64,000 bases of DNA from Neckera pumila (lineage: Eukaryota; Streptophyta; Bryopsida; Hypnales; Neckeraceae). The stretch is from contig OZ018417.1 of assembly GCA_963969595.1 (NCBI GenBank), positions 8,124,501 through 8,188,500 on the forward strand, given 5' to 3'. Below are positions 23,139 through 34,353 of the stretch, piece after piece. Position 1 is the first letter of the stretch, and each line of letters begins with the position of its first letter. The position numbers were made by a program, and so were the translations under genes. Below the pieces are notes generated by a model, which worked only from the letters and a program-made list of their open reading frames with translations, was not told the origin of the DNA and did not search any database.

Positions 23139-26100
23139 TCATTTGTTTAGTTTGTCATACACTTCAGCTTCCATATTAACAAAGGCAATGACAGCATGGA
23201 AGAGCTGCGGCAACCCTATCTGCAGACTATTTAATGTATAAGTTCGCGTGTCAGTCGAAGCTTTCCTTACAGCTTCCCGTCCATCTTCGAGTTTCCTTCT
23301 GGTGACCTCGTATTTCGTCCTCTTCTCCGCCACCTCGGTCCCCACCCCAGAGCCCATCCCATTGCCCTGGTTGCTGAGCACCATGTCAAACCTGCGGTCG
23401 TCCATATCACTACCTGACGTTGTTGTTGGGGACCGAGAGGGAGGTCCAGGACCAGGACCAGGACCAGCGCCCGCTTCTCGCATAGATTCTCGCGTAAGAG
23501 CAGCCTGCAAGGACTGCTCTCGTCTCACCAAATCACGCTCATAAGTTTCCACCCTTTTCTTCATACGAAGCTCCTCCATCTGAAACTTCAGCATCTCCCG
23601 GACCACGCCGGCGAAGGCGGCGATGGCTTCAGTCGCCACTTTATCGGCTACACGGTCTAACAAGTCCTGCCATTGCTGGCAGAGTTCGTAAATGGGGCTC
23701 GGTCCCACGTTGAAGTAGGGCGACCGTGGAGACGGAGAAGGAGACCTGGACCCACTTCTCCTGTCGTCCATCTCATCACTCCCGAATTGCATCAGACTCA
23801 GTCGTAACCAGGCTGTCAAATTCTTTAGGTGTCCTCTTTGGGACTGTAGATTTCTGCTCAGCGCTTCTGACCACCTGGAAGACCACAAACACACCGGCAG
23901 GGTCAAGACTTGCATCTGTGCTGTGAGATACCCCTAAAAAGCGTTGAAACGAGCATTTGAGCATGGTTCCTGTCTTTATTTTTAATTAGTCTTGCATCTG
24001 TACTGCAAGGTGTCTACCCTCAAAACGCATTGAAATAAGCATTTGAGTATGATTCATGTTTTTTAATTGGTCTTGACGGATATTCAAAGACGACTTCAAG
24101 ACTTCTTAGCAAATATGATTTGGACACCGGATGATTAAACTATAAACTTTTCCATATTCAGAACATTTACAAAATAGGAAGGAATCTGTAAGGGTTGCTT
24201 TTGGGTAAGGATTTGAATTAGGAGAAGGTACCCTAGTACCCTTGAGTACATTCAACCCTCTCTGATGACACACTCTGTAATTGCTCATTTCTTGTATATT
24301 CTTAGAATCTGTCATGTTGTGTACATAGCTGATTGGACAGAGTCCACATTTCAATATGGCAACACAGGCAAAGGAGCCCCCGAGGCAATGTCATTAAAGA
24401 GGGATGAGTGTACATGAAGAGAAGTTAGTATGCCACTATGCTAGGTATCTTCTGTTTGATAAATGAATTTCAGCTCATTAACCATTCACCTCTGATGTCC
24501 ATGCTAAAGATAGAAATTATTCTAGCAATTATGGTAACATTCAAAATGTATTTGTATTGGTCAAAAGAGTAAGGTATGATTTCTTTATTCTATTTTTCCA
24601 TTTTGTTACTTTCTTTGAAGCCTCCTACATGATATATTTGAACTCCTATAGATATGTAAGTAACCCCTTTTGACCAATTGGCAATGAGGCACTGAAAGGT
24701 TAAAAAGATTCAATCATGAGCACACACAAATAGATTTCGTTTTGTTTGTATTGTAAAATGAGTGAGAACATTGAAAAATAGCTGATCACAAAAGAGAAGT
24801 GGAAGTAGGACTGTAGGAGCATACTTGTTGAGAGCAAGTTCCAGTTGGGATGTGGCCTGGCGATGAAAGCCGGTAGTTGATTCAAAAGCAGCCGAATTTT
24901 CAAGCCTTCCAATAGCTTCCACAGCTTTCAACTGAGCTTTGTGAAACACAGACATCTCCCTCCACATCGCTCCGATTCTGCACAAAATTAAAACCCATGG
25001 AAGAATTCATAAATTGCCTGACACAACGATAAAATCAATCAACATCATCGAATTCAAAAGATAATCCCAAATCCAACTCCAAAACTATTTTCAGAGCCAG
25101 GCCACCAAGGCATTCAAAACAAACGAAAAAAACTAGAGAAAGAAATATTAATCACATTTCAACGGCCTACACATAGAAAGATTCCACGATCTAATCAATG
25201 GAGGGGGGAGTCAAATATTTAGTATCCACCACAGCACCCAAACAAAACTTTACAACAAAACTATAAACAATGAAGCGAGAAAGATTTACAGAAATGAGAA
25301 AAAATGCACAGCACCCAGTCATGTTACTGGAAATTACCCATCAAGTAAGTCCACAAGCTGTGGGTAAAGTTCCTCGTCCCTTAGCTTCTGCACCTGCTGA
25401 TAACCATTGTCTACAGCTTGAATGGCGACCACCATTCGAGTCTGGAGGGCTTTAACAGTGGACCGGGTTTTGTCGATGACATTATGCTCCTCATTCTTTT
25501 GGTCTTGATGCCTAAGAATGATAAGCTTCCTCTCCAAATCCACTTTAAGAGCTTCTGCTTGCTGTTTACAGAACACCACCCAAACAATGCATACCCTGGT
25601 CAGGTCCACAACCAATCACTGCTAGTAGTTGAGAAAAATCAACTCCACAGAGTCTCTAAGGGAAGTAGTTCATAGATCAACGGGGTTCTTTGAACTGTCC
25701 CTATCTACAAGTGTTCAATATTTCACCTCCAGATGCTGTTCCCTAATCAGGTCTATACCAATCACTGGCAGCAAATTTAATTCAAAGCACATTCAAAGTA
25801 CTTCAAATGCATGATATTCTGAAGTATCATAATACGCACCTTGACTTCTAAATAAAGTTTCTTTTCCCAAGCGAACAACCTCTCAAGAGACGCCGCATGG
25901 CTGTGGAGTCCACACTCTTCTGTAAACCGTTGGCTGCTCATGTTGCTTACACTTCTTCGCATGCTCATTATATTAGGAGAATCATCCGTCAAAACACTCG
26001 CGTTACTCAAACTACTCATGTTACTAGAAGTCCTAAAACTAGTTGACCCAGATTTCCCAGATAGCTTCCGGAAGTTCATCCTCGCAGATTCACCCACCCC

Positions 26101-28891
26101 TGCAGCACAACCACACACAAAAAAGAATAAGTACACAAACCAATGTAGTCCGAATAGGAATAAAACCAGCATTACAGAGTGAACTTTTCAGAACATAACC
26201 CCTAAAGGACCAAGGATTCGAGGTTTTTAACCCTAAACGTCTCAATCCTTTTCTGAATTTTGCACAGTTTTGCTTATATCTTTGTACAGAAACATCCTTT
26301 ACCGGAATTTCATGAATTAGTTCGTTAAGGAAGGTTGTCTTTTCTAGATTCAAGTATTACACTGGATGAATGAGAACTTAGTTTGACGAAACACTGCCTC
26401 GAAGCCTTCTGTTCATCGTCCCAAATATGGACGTCGGAGCGCTCCAGGGTTAAATGTCCAGTTCACTTGGTCTTATTGTGAAAATGAAAGAATTTAAAAG
26501 GCGTTGAATAACATATCACTAGAATCAGTGAACATTGCGTGTGTATTTAAGAAAACAAATAAAATTAAGCAAGAGAAAGTTCCCATAGTACCTCTCAAAC
26601 CATCTGAGAAGGAGGAATGGTAGTGAGGCTTCTTAGTCTCCAGAATACGAGACACGCTCTCTCCACATTGCGCAGATTTCCAGAAACATTCATCGACCTC
26701 TTTCAGCACGTCCAGCAGGTCCCGGCCACCCGGCTCCGTCACCGCCATCGCCAAATTCCTGTTGGTTTTCGTGAAGGTGGGGTCAGGTTTGGGAGGCTTC
26801 CCTGGAGGCGTCTTCGCTGCCTTCGCTACCTTTGGCGGAGGTGGTACTGGCGGTTCCACTACCTTTGGCGGTGATGGGGGTGGAGGGGGTTCCACTACCT
26901 TCGGCGGTGAAGGGGGTGGAGGAGGTTCCACTACCTTCGGCGGTGAAGGGGGTGGAGGGGGTTCCACTACCTTTGGCGGTGTCGGTGGTGGCGTTTTGGG
27001 TGGGGTCTCAGGTTTTGGTGCTCGCTTGATTTCCGGTTCTGGTTGCTGTTGAGGTTGCGGTTCCGGTGGTGGAGGTTTCGATTTCACCTCCACTTTTGGC
27101 TCTGGTTTTGGTGCCGGTGCCGGTGCCGGTGCTGGTGCTGGTGCAGGTGCAGGTGCAGGGGCTGGTGCAGGGGCTGGTGCAGGTGCCTTGACAGTCTTGT
27201 TATAAAAACCCTGTTCAGGTATCATCAAGTATAGAAGGTCAGGAAGTCGGTACTAAATCCGATAGGGAACTGATCCAGTCTCCTATTGCCTACACCCTCC
27301 AAACCATATATTCATAAACTCCGGTGGCCACCAGTTAGCAAAGTGGTGTCAGCATGACTTGGCTAAATGTTTAAGGGTCCCTTGCGACTTCAACTCAAAT
27401 CAATTCTTTCAGAAAAATCAGTTGTTTTAAACTGTTTAAGTAACAAGGAAACTGTTGCAAAGGACCACAATCCTATTAGTCACAGACTTTGACTTTGCGT
27501 GAACGCAAAAGAGTTTGATAAATTTGATCCCAAGAGACTGCCCTCTTGTACCTAAAAGTGATCACTAGACAGCTGAATATTTAACTTCCAAGAACCATAA
27601 TCCGATATTCTTTAAGTGTCGCAAATAGTAGCTGTAACCTCAAATACTACCATGAGAATTCAATATCAACCAATACAGCAAGACCAAGCCAAATTCAACT
27701 CCAGTGCAAACTCAGAGTCCTCACCGGTGGAGGTGGCCCATCGACATCCTCATCAACATCCTCCAACTCCGGAATCTCCTCTTCCTCCAGGTCCGGCACC
27801 CCATAATCCAGAGGCGAGGTCCTGACATCCAAAATCTTCACAGGCGGGGGGCGATGTTGCGCAGCCATCTCATGCATCCTCTTCTGCTCCATCTCTCTCT
27901 CTCTCCTGTCCTGCACCTCCGCCTCCTGTTTCCTCTTCATCATCATCTCATGCTCATGGCTCTTCCTGCGCTCCATCTCCCTTACCTCCATGTCCACACT
28001 CCGCCTGTCATCCACATAGTTGTAGCTCACATGCGCATGCGCAGGCCGAAACGGGTCCAGAAACAAGTCCTGCCAGCTGCTCCGCGTCACAGGTGGCGGA
28101 GGAGGCGGGGCAGCATTGTGCCCTCTCATATGCTGAGCACTCCTCCTCCCCGAGTATCGCCAGTCATCATCCCCTTGAATCGGTTGCATCATCGGCGGCG
28201 GATGTGAATCGTCCTCCATTCTATATGATTTCATATACGAGTTTGAATCCTCAAACCTGTGGATTTTGGTTGGAATCACAGGCGGTGTATGCTCCATCGC
28301 GTTCACCGTAATATGAGGAGGTGGAACATGATGCCCTCTCACACGGTGACTACTTCTCCTCCCCAAGTATCGCCGGCCACGATTCCCTTGATTAGGTTGA
28401 TGTGAGTCGTCCTCCATTCTAAACGACTTCATACACGAGTTTGTATCCTCAAATCTGTGGATCTTGGTGGGAATCACAGGCGGTGTATGCTCCATGGGGT
28501 TCACTGTAATAGGAGGCGGTGGAGGAGGAAGAAAATCCAGGGTGACGCTCTTGGGCAACCCCGGGTGTAACCGCAGGGCGGACAGGCGGGTTTGAGGGGA
28601 GAGCGGCGATGTGGAGAAGCTTGTTGATGCTCCCAGTTTCGTAGGCGGTGTTCTTGGTGTGTTGGGAGTCTCGGTGGTGGAGTACATGGAGTGGGAATCC
28701 CCGTCGCCCTTAACCTCTCCTTCCGCAAATTGGCGAAACGCCGAGCCCACGCCTTTGAGAGAGATCATGTACAAAGCGTGGGACGCCGCTAAGCTGTGGC
28801 GAGAAGTCACGGTTTGCTTCATCAGACGCTTCCGCTGCTTGCATATTGCTAAGCCCTCCTCGTTGTCCACCTTGGAGTTTGAGCAACCCAT
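23139..28891 (-). CDS. DUF630/DUF632 protein (NRG2-like), six exons
   Basis: Six exons join to 1052 codons plus stop: 28891-27725, 27210-26592, 26099-25840, 25561-25338, 24977-24825 and 23874-23139. Every junction is GT..AG and the phases agree. The start MGCSNSK is a classic N-myristoylation signal with a nearby Cys. Residues 1-59 are DUF630 (CKQRKRLMKQ, then SRHSLAASHALYMISLKGVG). Residues 60-550 are low-complexity and proline-rich, with a charged Glu/Arg/Met stretch near 300-345. DUF632 runs from about 553 (DLLDVLKEVDECFWKSAQCGE) through ERLFAWEKKLYLEVK, IDKTRSTVKALQTRM, LRDEELYPQLVDLLDG, MWREMSVFHKAQ and HLKNLTAWLRLSL. The last exon ends with a helical region and LPQLFHAVIAFVNMEAEVYDKL. 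Family knowledge: the Arabidopsis member NRG2 acts in nitrate signalling, and others affect leaf or root growth; the biochemical role is unclear. Membrane attachment is inferred from the N-terminus. Family and exon structure are secure; the function of this copy is not. Confidence 0.93.
23875..24824 (-). other. Intron 5 of the DUF630/632 gene
   Basis: 950 bp, phase 2, the longest intron. The donor ACAA|GTATGC and the acceptor GTCTTCCAG|GTGG rebuild AAG (Lys) in LNKWSEALS. The segments at about 23920-23965 and 23995-24045 are a short degenerate direct repeat (GCATTTGAG and flanks). Otherwise AT-rich and unremarkable. Confidence 0.85.
24978..25337 (-). other. Intron 4 of the DUF630/632 gene
   Basis: 360 bp, phase 2. 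The donor GATGG|GTAATT and the acceptor TTTGTGCAG|AATCGG rebuild GGA (Gly) in LLDGIGAMW, the expected DUF632 motif. No repeat seen. Confidence 0.85.
25562..25839 (-). other. Intron 3 of the DUF630/632 gene
   Basis: 278 bp, phase 0. The donor is AAG|GTGCGT and the acceptor TGTAAACAG|CAA, joining LYLEVK to QAEALKVD as expected within DUF632. No repeat seen. Confidence 0.85.
26100..26591 (-). other. Intron 2 of the DUF630/632 gene, with an inserted repeat
   Basis: 492 bp, phase 1. The donor GAG|GTACTA joins the acceptor TGCTGCAG|GGG and rebuilds a Gly codon in LRGVGES. About half of the intron (26199-26449) is a candidate transposon remnant listed separately. Confidence 0.85.
26195..26453. mobile_element. 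Candidate TTAA-type element remnant in intron 2
   Basis: One end reads ATAA-CCCCTAAAGGACCAAGG and the other, on the opposite strand, TTAA-CCCTGGAGCGCTCC. The first end matches the termini of the TTAA family found elsewhere in this window. The second matches only at the first bases. An inner stretch (TTTTGCTTATATCTTTG) also resembles 57615-57640 and 62710-62735, so the insert may be a mosaic. Confidence 0.45.
26840..27190 (-). repeat. Coding minisatellites in exon 2 (Pro-rich and Ala-Pro)
   Basis: Two coding repeats sit side by side. At about 27105-27190 hexamers of the GGTGCC type encode about a dozen Ala-Pro pairs. At about 26845-26985 four 36-bp units encode SPPKVVEPPPPP. Both keep the frame of exon 2. 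Such arrays are prone to length change between individuals. On the opposite strand they give glycine-rich open frames that are not genes. Confidence 0.88.
27211..27724 (-). other. Intron 1 of the DUF630/632 gene
   Basis: 514 bp. The donor is CCG|GTGAGG and the acceptor ends TGAACAG|GGT. The phase is 0 on both sides, so the protein reads from DGPPPP into GFYNKTVK. AT-rich, no repeat recognised. Confidence 0.85.
28118..28510 (-). repeat. Internal tandem duplication in exon 1 (66 codons)
   Basis: Residues 128-193 and 194-262 of the DUF630/632 protein are tandem copies. Both start ITVN(P/A)MEHTPPVIPTK and continue through IHRFED, MKS(F/Y)RMEDDSH and an (R/W)RY(L/S)GRRS segment. The DNA copies differ at many sites but keep the reading frame. 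The linker between DUF630 and DUF632 is normally poorly conserved, so an in-frame duplication here is tolerated. Confidence 0.9.
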
Positions 28892-28949
28892 TGTTAACTT
28901 TCTGTGTGCACAGATGGTCTATCTAAGTGAGAGAAACTCCACGTTTATG

Positions 28950-29355
28950 GGATGCAGCAGGTGCAAATGTTGCGTTAATCTTGGTGATCGAAATCCACAA
29001 GCTCTGCACATAACGGCGCCCAGTGACCGTCTCAGGAAAAGTTCACAGTATAGGAAAGGATCTCATTTACTCTTAGAGTGAGCCCTAAGCTCCACAAAAA
29101 GGGGATGCAGACACTCAACTATTCTCTTCTGTTAATGCTCCTATATAAATTGACGAACTTTATACTTCCTTGACACCACAGCCTCACACACCTCAAGAGG
29201 TTCAGATTCCGATTCGATTTTGTTTATCAAAATCCACGAGCTCTGCATATACCCGCCCAAGGTGACTATCTCAGACACGGTAATAGATCACACCACTGGA
29301 AAGGAACGAAGTAAGAAAATTTGTCTATTCTTCACAAGAGAACTCTAAGCTCCAA
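28950..29355. repeat. Duplicated segment in the gene's 5' flank
   Basis: Blocks at 28984-29090 and 29226-29360 are diverged direct copies about 243 bp apart. Both carry AATCCAC(A/G)AGCTCTGCA(C/T)AT, a GTGAC(C/T)(G/A)TCTCAG block and CTCTAAGCTCCA-like text. They cover the expected promoter and 5' UTR, so cis elements may exist in two copies. Confidence 0.7.
29140..29152 (-). promoter_or_regulatory. Possible TATA box of the DUF630/632 gene
   Basis: On the minus strand TTTATATAGG lies about 250 bp upstream of the ATG. That would leave a 5' UTR of roughly 220 bases. The string is also TATA-like on the plus strand, and no transcript data are available. Confidence 0.25.
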
Positions 29356-29784
29356 TTTCCGATTCAAGTAAATGCAATTACGAAATCAAATCACCAAACT
29401 GATCCATCCAAAATCAGAAGAAATTTCCCCCTCTAAGAGAGCAAAAGACCTCCCTCATGACAGAGAAAACCTCACTCCCTTCATGGAAAACTATTCTTTC
29501 TAAATTCCGAGATATCAATCACAATTACAAGGGAGTGATCAATAAGCAAGCACTCTGAGAGAGCAGGTTCTTGGAAAACCTAAAGCCGTGTTATCGCCGG
29601 TGCATCCAACTGCCGGCCGGCCGGTAAGCGGTCACCGATCCTCGATCAAGCTTCGGTGCTCTTCCGACACCGCCGACACGCCAGCCACTAGAAGCTGCTG
29701 CAGCTAGAAACGCACACACTCCACTCTGGAGGCATTGACAACCGCCCGCCGTGCTGATCACGGCACCAAAATCTTCTTGAAGAA

Positions 29785-30467
29785 ACAGAGTCCAGCCCTC
29801 CGGAGTTCATCCAAGCCTCCTCTCACGATTGCCGCAATTCTCCGGCCACGCTACTCATCCTAATCCCTTCCAAGACTCTCCCGTACCTTCCAGATCCCCT
29901 CGTACATCGCCTGCCACCCCGCATACAATCCCCTTCCCACTCAATCCCAAACTCCTCCACTTCACAGGCTCCAGTCTATCCGCGAATTGGACTCGTCTCC
30001 CAAGCCACCGAAACTTGGCAAATCAAAACATTCCACGAGAAAGAAAAGCTTTTGTTCTCGTCAGTCGCAGAACAAGTGTGGTTGCATTAAGAGACAACAC
30101 AAATAAGAACAAGAAAAACGAGAAGAAGGAGAAGGTGCAAGCCAGGAGAAAGCTTAAGTTTAAGGTCGGTGGGAAGCGTGAGAAGAAACGCAGCAACAGC
30201 ACAAAAAGAGAAGGGGAAGATGAAGAAGGTGAGGAAGGACGGACTCAACAAGCCAACGCTCGAAGGGAAGGACGACTGCTGGTGCTGCTGCAACAAACTT
30301 TGCCATCAGCAAGCAGCGCAGCACCACCATGGCTGGTGGAAGGGTGGACCCGAGCAGGCTTGTACTCAGACAGACAGACAGACACACAAACATGTGTACG
30401 TATGTGTATATCGTATACCGTATTGCGTATCGAATACGAGAATTCGTGGTATCCGAAGGAAGGGTGA
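29785..30467 (+). pseudogene. GC-rich open frame without ATG, possible exon remnant
   Basis: A frame of about 225 codons is open from a stop near 29785 to 30467. It has no ATG near its 5' side; the first in-frame Met is close to the end. Residues resemble a plastid transit region (Ser/Arg/Pro-rich, LLHFTGSSLSANWTRLPSHR, then SRRTSVVAL), followed by a Lys/Arg/Glu-rich tail (KNKKNEKKEK, RRKLKFKVGG). The composition is clearly more GC-rich than the surroundings. It could be a decayed gene, an exon whose start lies elsewhere, or a divergent promoter region. I do not recognise a family. Confidence 0.3.
30367..30392 (+). repeat. (CAGA)n microsatellite
   Basis: About six CAGA/CACA units, followed by a TGTGTA/TATCGTATA-rich stretch. 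Confidence 0.8.
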
Positions 30468-32245
30468 CTTTTTGTTGGAAATGTTTTTGAGGAAAGAGGC
30501 TGGCACTTTACTGGTGGAGAAGGCATGATTGGTTTTCAGCGAAATTGATGACGTGGCTTTCTCCAAAAAAAATCTGTTGGTGAGGACTCTCCTTTCTTTC
30601 AGGGCTATTGGTCCCTTTGGTATCAAAGGAAAAAAAATTCATCATATTTTCAATAAACTTGTTGGAAGATGATTAATGGAAAAATGAAAATAGGAATGGA
30701 ATAGTGCATAGAGTGCATTAAAATTTGCAACCTAATCTTTCTCTTAACATTATAACCCCATATAGATTAGTGTCTTTAGTAAGAAACTGATTTAAGTAAG
30801 GTTGTTAGTCTCTTGTGTGTAAGTGTTCAAAATTTGCAAAATTTTCTACCTCTAGTCATTTGAGGTAGGAAACGTCTTGGCTCCCTTAAACCCTAAAAGC
30901 CCTGCTATTTTCTAACTGGATTTTGAAAGTCTTCCAGATGTAAAGGAAGGAGATATGAGGTATGAGTGAAGTGACATCCAAATATGTTGACATGGCATAT
31001 TTTTTTTGTCTCTTAGAGGCTTACTGTAGCGTCTTCTAACTGGATTTTAAAAGTCTCTCAATTGTCACTAAGGGAGATATGAGATGTGAATGAAGTGACG
31101 TCCAAATATATTGATAAGGCATTTTTTGTCTCTATAGTGATGTAACTAATCTGGTCACTAAAAACCGGAAATGAGCTAGGGAGATATGAGAGACAGATGA
31201 AAAGACATCTAAGTATCTTGAAAAAATCTATTTTTATTTGTTCCACAATAATATGACTAGTGGGATCATTAACAGCCCTAACATCTACTAGTGAGATTAT
31301 TAAAATTTTCAAGATTTCACTAAAATAAATATGAGGTACGAGATATGAATGAGGTGGTATCCAAGTATAATAAAAAAAGCAGCTTGGATCTACTACGCAA
31401 CAATGTGAATACTATAATCAATAAGAGCCCTAACATTCACTAGTGGGATTATGAAATTCTTCAAGACCTCACTAAAGGAGATACAAGATACATATGAAGT
31501 AACACCCAAATATATCAACTAAAAAGCAATTTCTATCTATCTATTTTGTAGTGATGTGACAAATGTGGTCACTACAAGTCTGACATGTGCTAGCTAGATT
31601 ATGAAAGTTTTTAAGATGTCATGGAAGAATCTACAAGATTTAAATGAAGCGACATCAAAGTACGTTAACTAAAGAAGCAATTTCTGTCAATTCCACAACA
31701 ATGTGATTAGTGTGGTCACTCATTTAATCATGATTTTCATAAGAGTTTTTCAATCAATTCATTTAGGAATTGAAAGAAAGAAACATTTGCAAAAAATCAA
31801 TGATATGATGTCTTATTAGTTGTTTTTTAAGACACCAATTGTTTTAAATGAAAGGTTTACATCTCTATATAGTCCTTTGTCTAATAGGGATTATTACAAG
31901 TTATAATTGTCAACTCATTTCTTAAACACAATAATAGAGATGAAATTTGAATACATTAATATCTTTATAACAAGGTTGACTTTGGCAGGTAAACTAGGCC
32001 CTATTGGTGTGACTAGTTTAGTTACTCAATGCTTCACCATTTGTATAACATGTTCTCAAGTAATTCATACTAACTTGAAAAGCAAAGAAAGGCATTCAAA
32101 AACAATGAAGGTTAGATCTCTAGATTTGTCACAAATTATTATTTATTTTATCTTAAGAGATACACATCTACAATCCATTCTCCTTTTAGGCGCTATACTC
32201 TTACATGGTATCCCTTCACATCCCAGACTTTGTTAGTATATTGAA
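30455..32245 (+). repeat. Long dispersed repeat, copy 1
   Basis: It opens with GAGGAAAGAGGCTGGCACTTTA and GTGGCTTTCTCCAAAAAAA, then GGTATCAAAG, TTTGCAAAATTTTCTACCTC, ATTTTGAAAGTCTTC and AATAGAGATGAAATTTGAA. The same ordered blocks return in copies 2 and 3. Several internal 120-bp units (GGAGATATGAG..TGAAGTGACATCCAAATAT) are themselves repeated from 30910 to 31700. Non-coding; class unknown. Confidence 0.8.
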
Positions 32246-32456
32246 AGGGAAAGGTGGATTTTTGGAAATATTTTGAGGAAAGAGGTTGGCACTTTATTGG
32301 TAGAGAAGGCATAATTGATTTGCAGCAAAATTGATGATGTGGCTTTCTCCCAAAAAAATTGTTGGATAGGACTCTCCTTTTTTTTCATCAAGCATTGGGC
32401 TTATGGTCCCTTTGGTATCAAAGAAAGGAAAAAATGTAACTTATTGGAAGATGAAA

Positions 32457-32729
32457 TCACAAAGTTTAGACCCTATGGTTTGTCAACAATTTTCACGTAG
32501 TTATCATTCTTTTATAGGTTTGCAGGTTAATTACAATTTATCACATCATTACGATGCATTACTTTGCATCGTTACGATGCAGTTACAAATAATGCATTGT
32601 AATGATGTAATAACAATGTGAAGTAATGCATTGCAATGATGCGATAAATTGTAATTAACCTGCAAACCTATAAAAGAATGATAATTACATGATAATTGTT
32701 GACAAATAGTAGGGTCTAAACTTTATGAT
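32457..32729. mobile_element. Foldback MITE, copy 1
   Basis: Long inverted repeat: ATCACAAAGTTTAGACCCTA at one end and, on the other strand, CATCATAAAGTTTAGACCCTA at the other. Inner blocks are palindromic as well (TTATCACATCATTACGATGC and complement). Copies 1 and 3 of the host repeat, at about 30665 and 35980, lack this piece, which confirms an insertion. Confidence 0.85.
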
Positions 32730-32851
32730 GGATTCATGGAAAAATAAAAATAAAAATGGAGTAGTCTTCAAAGTGCACTAGAATTTGTGAAATGGTCTTC
32801 CTTTAGCATTATAAATTAACCAATACAAATGGGATTTTTTTGGTAAAGAAG

Positions 32852-33989
32852 TGTAGATAAGCTTTGGTCGTCAAATTATATTTAAACAAAACCCAAGGCT
32901 AATAGTAAAGTTTGTTCCAAGGGAGACGGTCAAGTAGGAAATCTATGCTAAATGGAGTAATATCTAAAATAGATAATACAATTCCAAAATAGGAAACCAT
33001 GACCCAATTTGGAAAATTAGTAGCCACTCAATCTACAACAACATTGCATAATTCACTCACACATAGTTTGACTAACACCATTATACTCCATTCTCAAATA
33101 ATTCCATAAACACATGTGCACATTAAATCATTCATTAAATCATACACAATAAAACACTCAATTTGGCTTGAACATGTTTCTTATTTCCGAATTGGTGAAT
33201 ACATCACCATTTTACAATTTTAGTTTCAACTTGCAATTTACACTCAACTATTAGGATTCCACATTCCTTATTCCACTTCATTTCCACATCACCGATTAGG
33301 ATATTACATTCCAACTTCCACTGTTCTTCACACATACAGTCACACTTCATCATCCAATGATCCAATCAAAACTCCAACATTTAATCACATCATTTTCACC
33401 AACTCCTAAAACATTTCTCCAACTTGGAATACTTAAAATTCCACAGTTTGACATACATACACAACTCCATCCCATCAAACTCCAAAGACTCACTCACATG
33501 CACACACACAAAACAACAAATCAAATACGTAGCACCACCTGGCTGGGACTCGCAGTGGACACTCTTCAACACTGGGTGCCTTCCAAATCGAGAGAGACCA
33601 CCTAATAGGGACCAAAGAATGGCTAATTAACCACAAAAGAAAACTACCAAATTGGAACACAAAACATAACTTCCATTAGACTCCAACTAGGACACAAATA
33701 GCCTTATCTTCTTGACTTGGAATATTGCCACATCACTCCAATTTTGGAAATTTACTTAGCTAGTACTTAACTTCCAACTTGGCTCATTCCAAACACAATT
33801 TGACACGTACTCCTATTTGGATTAGACATCTCAAAAACTAACTCCAAAAATCACATTCCAAATTGACAAAAATACATATAAAATCACCAAATTGAATACA
33901 AACACACCAAAAAACATACAAATCACTCTCAAAAACAACAAACAAATCACAAAAAAGCCTTAAAAACCAATCCTAACAGTTCATCTACA
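32852..33989. mobile_element. Solo LTR, 1138 bp, with 5-bp target duplication
   Basis: The element starts TGTAGATAAGC and ends TTCATCTACA, with the inverted ends TGTAGAT/ATCTACA that LTRs show. It is flanked by AGAAG on both sides (32847-32851, 33990-33994). The host repeat continues on both sides in the order seen in copy 3 near 36095. No internal retroelement sequence, hence a solo LTR left by recombination. Orientation cannot be decided. Confidence 0.85.
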
Positions 33990-34112
33990 AGAAGTTTATT
34001 TAAATGAAGTTTTTGGTTTCTTATAGGTGAGAGTTTGAAATTTGCAAAATTTTCTAACTTTGGTCATCCAAGGTAGGAAATATCTTGGCTCCCTTAATCC
34101 TAAGAGCCCTAA

Positions 34113-34353
34113 ATCACAAAGTTTAGACCCCACCCCTTTGACAACAATTATCATGTGGTTATCATTGTTTCATAGGTTTGCATGTTAATTACAGTTTATC
34201 ACATCATTACAATGCATTACTTGCACTTGCATTGTAATAATGTGAAGTAATGCATTGTAATGATGTGATAAATTGTAATTAATGTGCAAACCCATGAAAC
34301 AACAATAACTACATGATAACTATTGAGAAACCATAGGGTCTAAACTTTATGAT
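34113..34353. mobile_element. Foldback MITE, copy 2
   Basis: The same ends and inner palindrome as 32457-32729 (ATCACAAAGTTTAGACCC at the left, complement at the right). It lies in another position of the host repeat, right after AAGAGCCCT. In copies 1 and 3 the corresponding text runs on without it. Confidence 0.85.

Noticed and set aside
26617..27234. Glycine-rich and Arg/Cys-rich plus-strand frames
   Set aside because: Antisense to the proline-rich exon 2 of the DUF630/632 gene; open only because of the GC-rich repeats.
27704..28311. Plus-strand frames opposite exon 1
   Set aside because: Shadows of the coding strand, which carries recognisable DUF630 and consistent splice sites.
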